Shown piece after piece: positions 63,172 through 64,000 of a DNA stretch of 64,000 bases. The DNA is from Halomonas lysinitropha (GTDB taxonomy: Bacteria > Pseudomonadota > Gammaproteobacteria > Pseudomonadales > Halomonadaceae). Within the stretch, counting starts at the first letter, position 1. Each line of letters opens with the position of its first letter. The notes under the pieces are model-generated. The model did no database searches. It had not been told where the DNA came from and saw only the letters and a list, made by a program, of their open reading frames with translations. A program made the translations under genes and the position numbers. The stretch lies in the NCBI RefSeq assembly GCF_902500215.1, contig NZ_CABVOU010000033.1, positions 62,001 to 126,000 of the forward strand, read 5' to 3'.

Positions 63172-64000
63172 ATGAACCAAGACGCCCGAACCCTCACACT
63201 GGCCGAGATCGCCGAGCGCCTCGGAGCCCGCCTGGAGGGTGACGGCGAAAGACGGGTAAGCGGCCTGGCCACGCTCAGGGATGCCGAGCCCGATCAGGTG
63301 GCCTTCCTCGCCAATCGCGCCTACCTCAAGGACCTCCCGGAAACCCGCGCCGCGGCGGTGCTGTTGGCGCCCGGCCATGCGGAGAGTTGCCCGGTGGCGC
63401 GCCTGGAGATGGACAACCCCTACCTCGGCTATGCAGGGCTCTCGCGGCTCTTCGACCCCCTCGCCGGACGTACCCCGGCCGGCACTCATCCCACGGCGGT
63501 GGTCGCCGACGACGTCCGCCTGGGTCTGAAGGTCGCTATCGGCCCCCAGGCGGTGATCGAATCGGGTGTCGAACTGGGTGACGAGGTCGTCATCGGTCCG
63601 GGTTGTGTTATTGGTGCGGACTCGCGTATCGGTGCCGGTTCGCGCCTGCACGCCAATGTCACGGTCTGCCATGGCGTGGTCATCGGTGCCCGGGCTCTGC
63701 TGCACAGCGGCTGCGTGATCGGCGGTGACGGCTTCGGCTTCGCTCACGACGGGTCTTGCTGGCACAAGATCGCTCAGCTGGGGGGCGTGGTGCTGGGCGA
63801 CGACGTCGAAGTGGGAAGCTGCTCGAGTATCGATCGCGGGGCGCTGGGTGACACCCTGATCGGCGACGACGTCAAGATCGACAGCCAGGTGCAGATCGCC
63901 CATAACGTGCAGATCGGCGATCACAGTGCCCTGGCCGGCTGCGTGGGCATTGCCGGTTCCACTCGGGTGGGCCGGCACTGCATGCTCGGGGGCGGCGTGG
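63172..64000 (+). CDS. lpxD: UDP-3-O-acylglucosamine N-acyltransferase, cut by the window end
   Basis: Third step of lipid A synthesis, adding the N-linked hydroxyacyl chain. 276 residues are visible and the frame is still open at 64000; E. coli LpxD has 341. The N-terminal domain has TLTLAEIAERLGARLEGDGE and DQVAFLANRAYLKDL; the hexapeptide-repeat helix includes VIGPGCVIGADSRIGAGSRL and VIGGDGFGFAHDGS. The catalytic His is in QIAHNVQIGDHSALAGCVGI. fabZ and lpxA would be expected next. Confidence 0.97.
   Translation, partial: MNQDARTLTLAEIAERLGARLEGDGERRVSGLATLRDAEPDQVAFLANRAYLKDLPETRAAAVLLAPGHAESCPVARLEMDNPYLGYAGLSRLFDPLAGRTPAGTHPTAVVADDVRLGLKVAIGPQAVIESGVELGDEVVIGPGCVIGADSRIGAGSRLHANVTVCHGVVIGARALLHSGCVIGGDGFGFAHDGSCWHKIAQLGGVVLGDDVEVGSCSSIDRGALGDTLIGDDVKIDSQVQIAHNVQIGDHSALAGCVGIAGSTRVGRHCMLGGGV

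Noticed and set aside
60231..63272. 1013-codon minus-strand open frame across bamA and skp
   Set aside because: Antisense shadow of two well-supported genes, with no ribosome binding site or recognisable domain.

Overview
The window is 64 kb of a GC-rich gammaproteobacterial chromosome. Gene order mixes Pseudomonas-like blocks (dut-algC-argB, mutM-rlmI) with E. coli-like blocks (recJ-prfB-lysS, rsmD/ftsY-ftsE-ftsX-rpoH, map/rpsB-tsf-pyrH-frr-uppS-cdsA-dxr-rseP-bamA-skp-lpxD). The alginate-type phosphomannomutase, the protein sequences and the structured intergenic repeat near the left end suggest Halomonas or a close relative. That assignment is an inference from memory, not a database result. 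No rRNA, tRNA, transposase, phage gene or CRISPR array was found.

Layout. 1-9.8 kb: the 3' end of thrC, recJ, a short YitT-type membrane protein, a convergent metal operon (MerR regulator, three-HMA copper ATPase copA, and a 26-residue membrane microprotein), a FadL-type porin, then prfB with its +1 frameshift. 9.8-19.3 kb: lysS, an unknown conserved gene, bolA, a probable psi subunit of DNA polymerase III (holD), rimI, zapB, rsmD, and the ftsY-ftsE-ftsX-rpoH run. 18.7-24.3 kb: slmA, argB, algC, dut and coaBC on the minus strand, with radC divergent. 24.5-29.8 kb: a two-gene signalling module (CheB-CheR-PAS fusion, then PAS-PAS-GGDEF-EAL) that splits the usual radC-rpmB-rpmG-mutM neighbourhood. 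30-39 kb: rpmB, rpmG, mutM, rlmI, a DUF2007-type protein, a thioesterase, alanine dehydrogenase, trpS, a YeeE/YedE sulfur transporter and an NAD malic enzyme. 39.3-44.5 kb: acnA, a CPXCG protein, trxB, slyX and a membrane-anchored cold-shock-domain protein. 44.6-52.4 kb, minus strand: a lysine/diaminopimelate operon (dapC, yffB, dapD, dapE, unknown), glnD and map. 52.5-64 kb: translation and envelope genes from rpsB to a truncated lpxD.

Most genes are housekeeping: translation (prfB, lysS, trpS, rpmB, rpmG, rpsB, tsf, frr, map, rimI, rsmD, rlmI), division (zapB, ftsE/X, slmA), DNA repair and metabolism (recJ, radC, mutM, dut), central metabolism (acnA, maeA, ald) and envelope synthesis (uppS, cdsA, lpxD, bamA, skp, rseP). 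The accessory parts are the copper operon, the CheBR/c-di-GMP module and several non-coding repeats. The repeats are a long cruciform-like element at 957-1051, an inverted REP-like pair at 39230-39296, and a 7-bp tandem array of 14 copies at 43607-43710. The best candidates for something little described are the 26-aa microprotein translationally coupled to copA, the signalling module with its odd leader RNA, and the two-TM plus cold-shock-domain protein.
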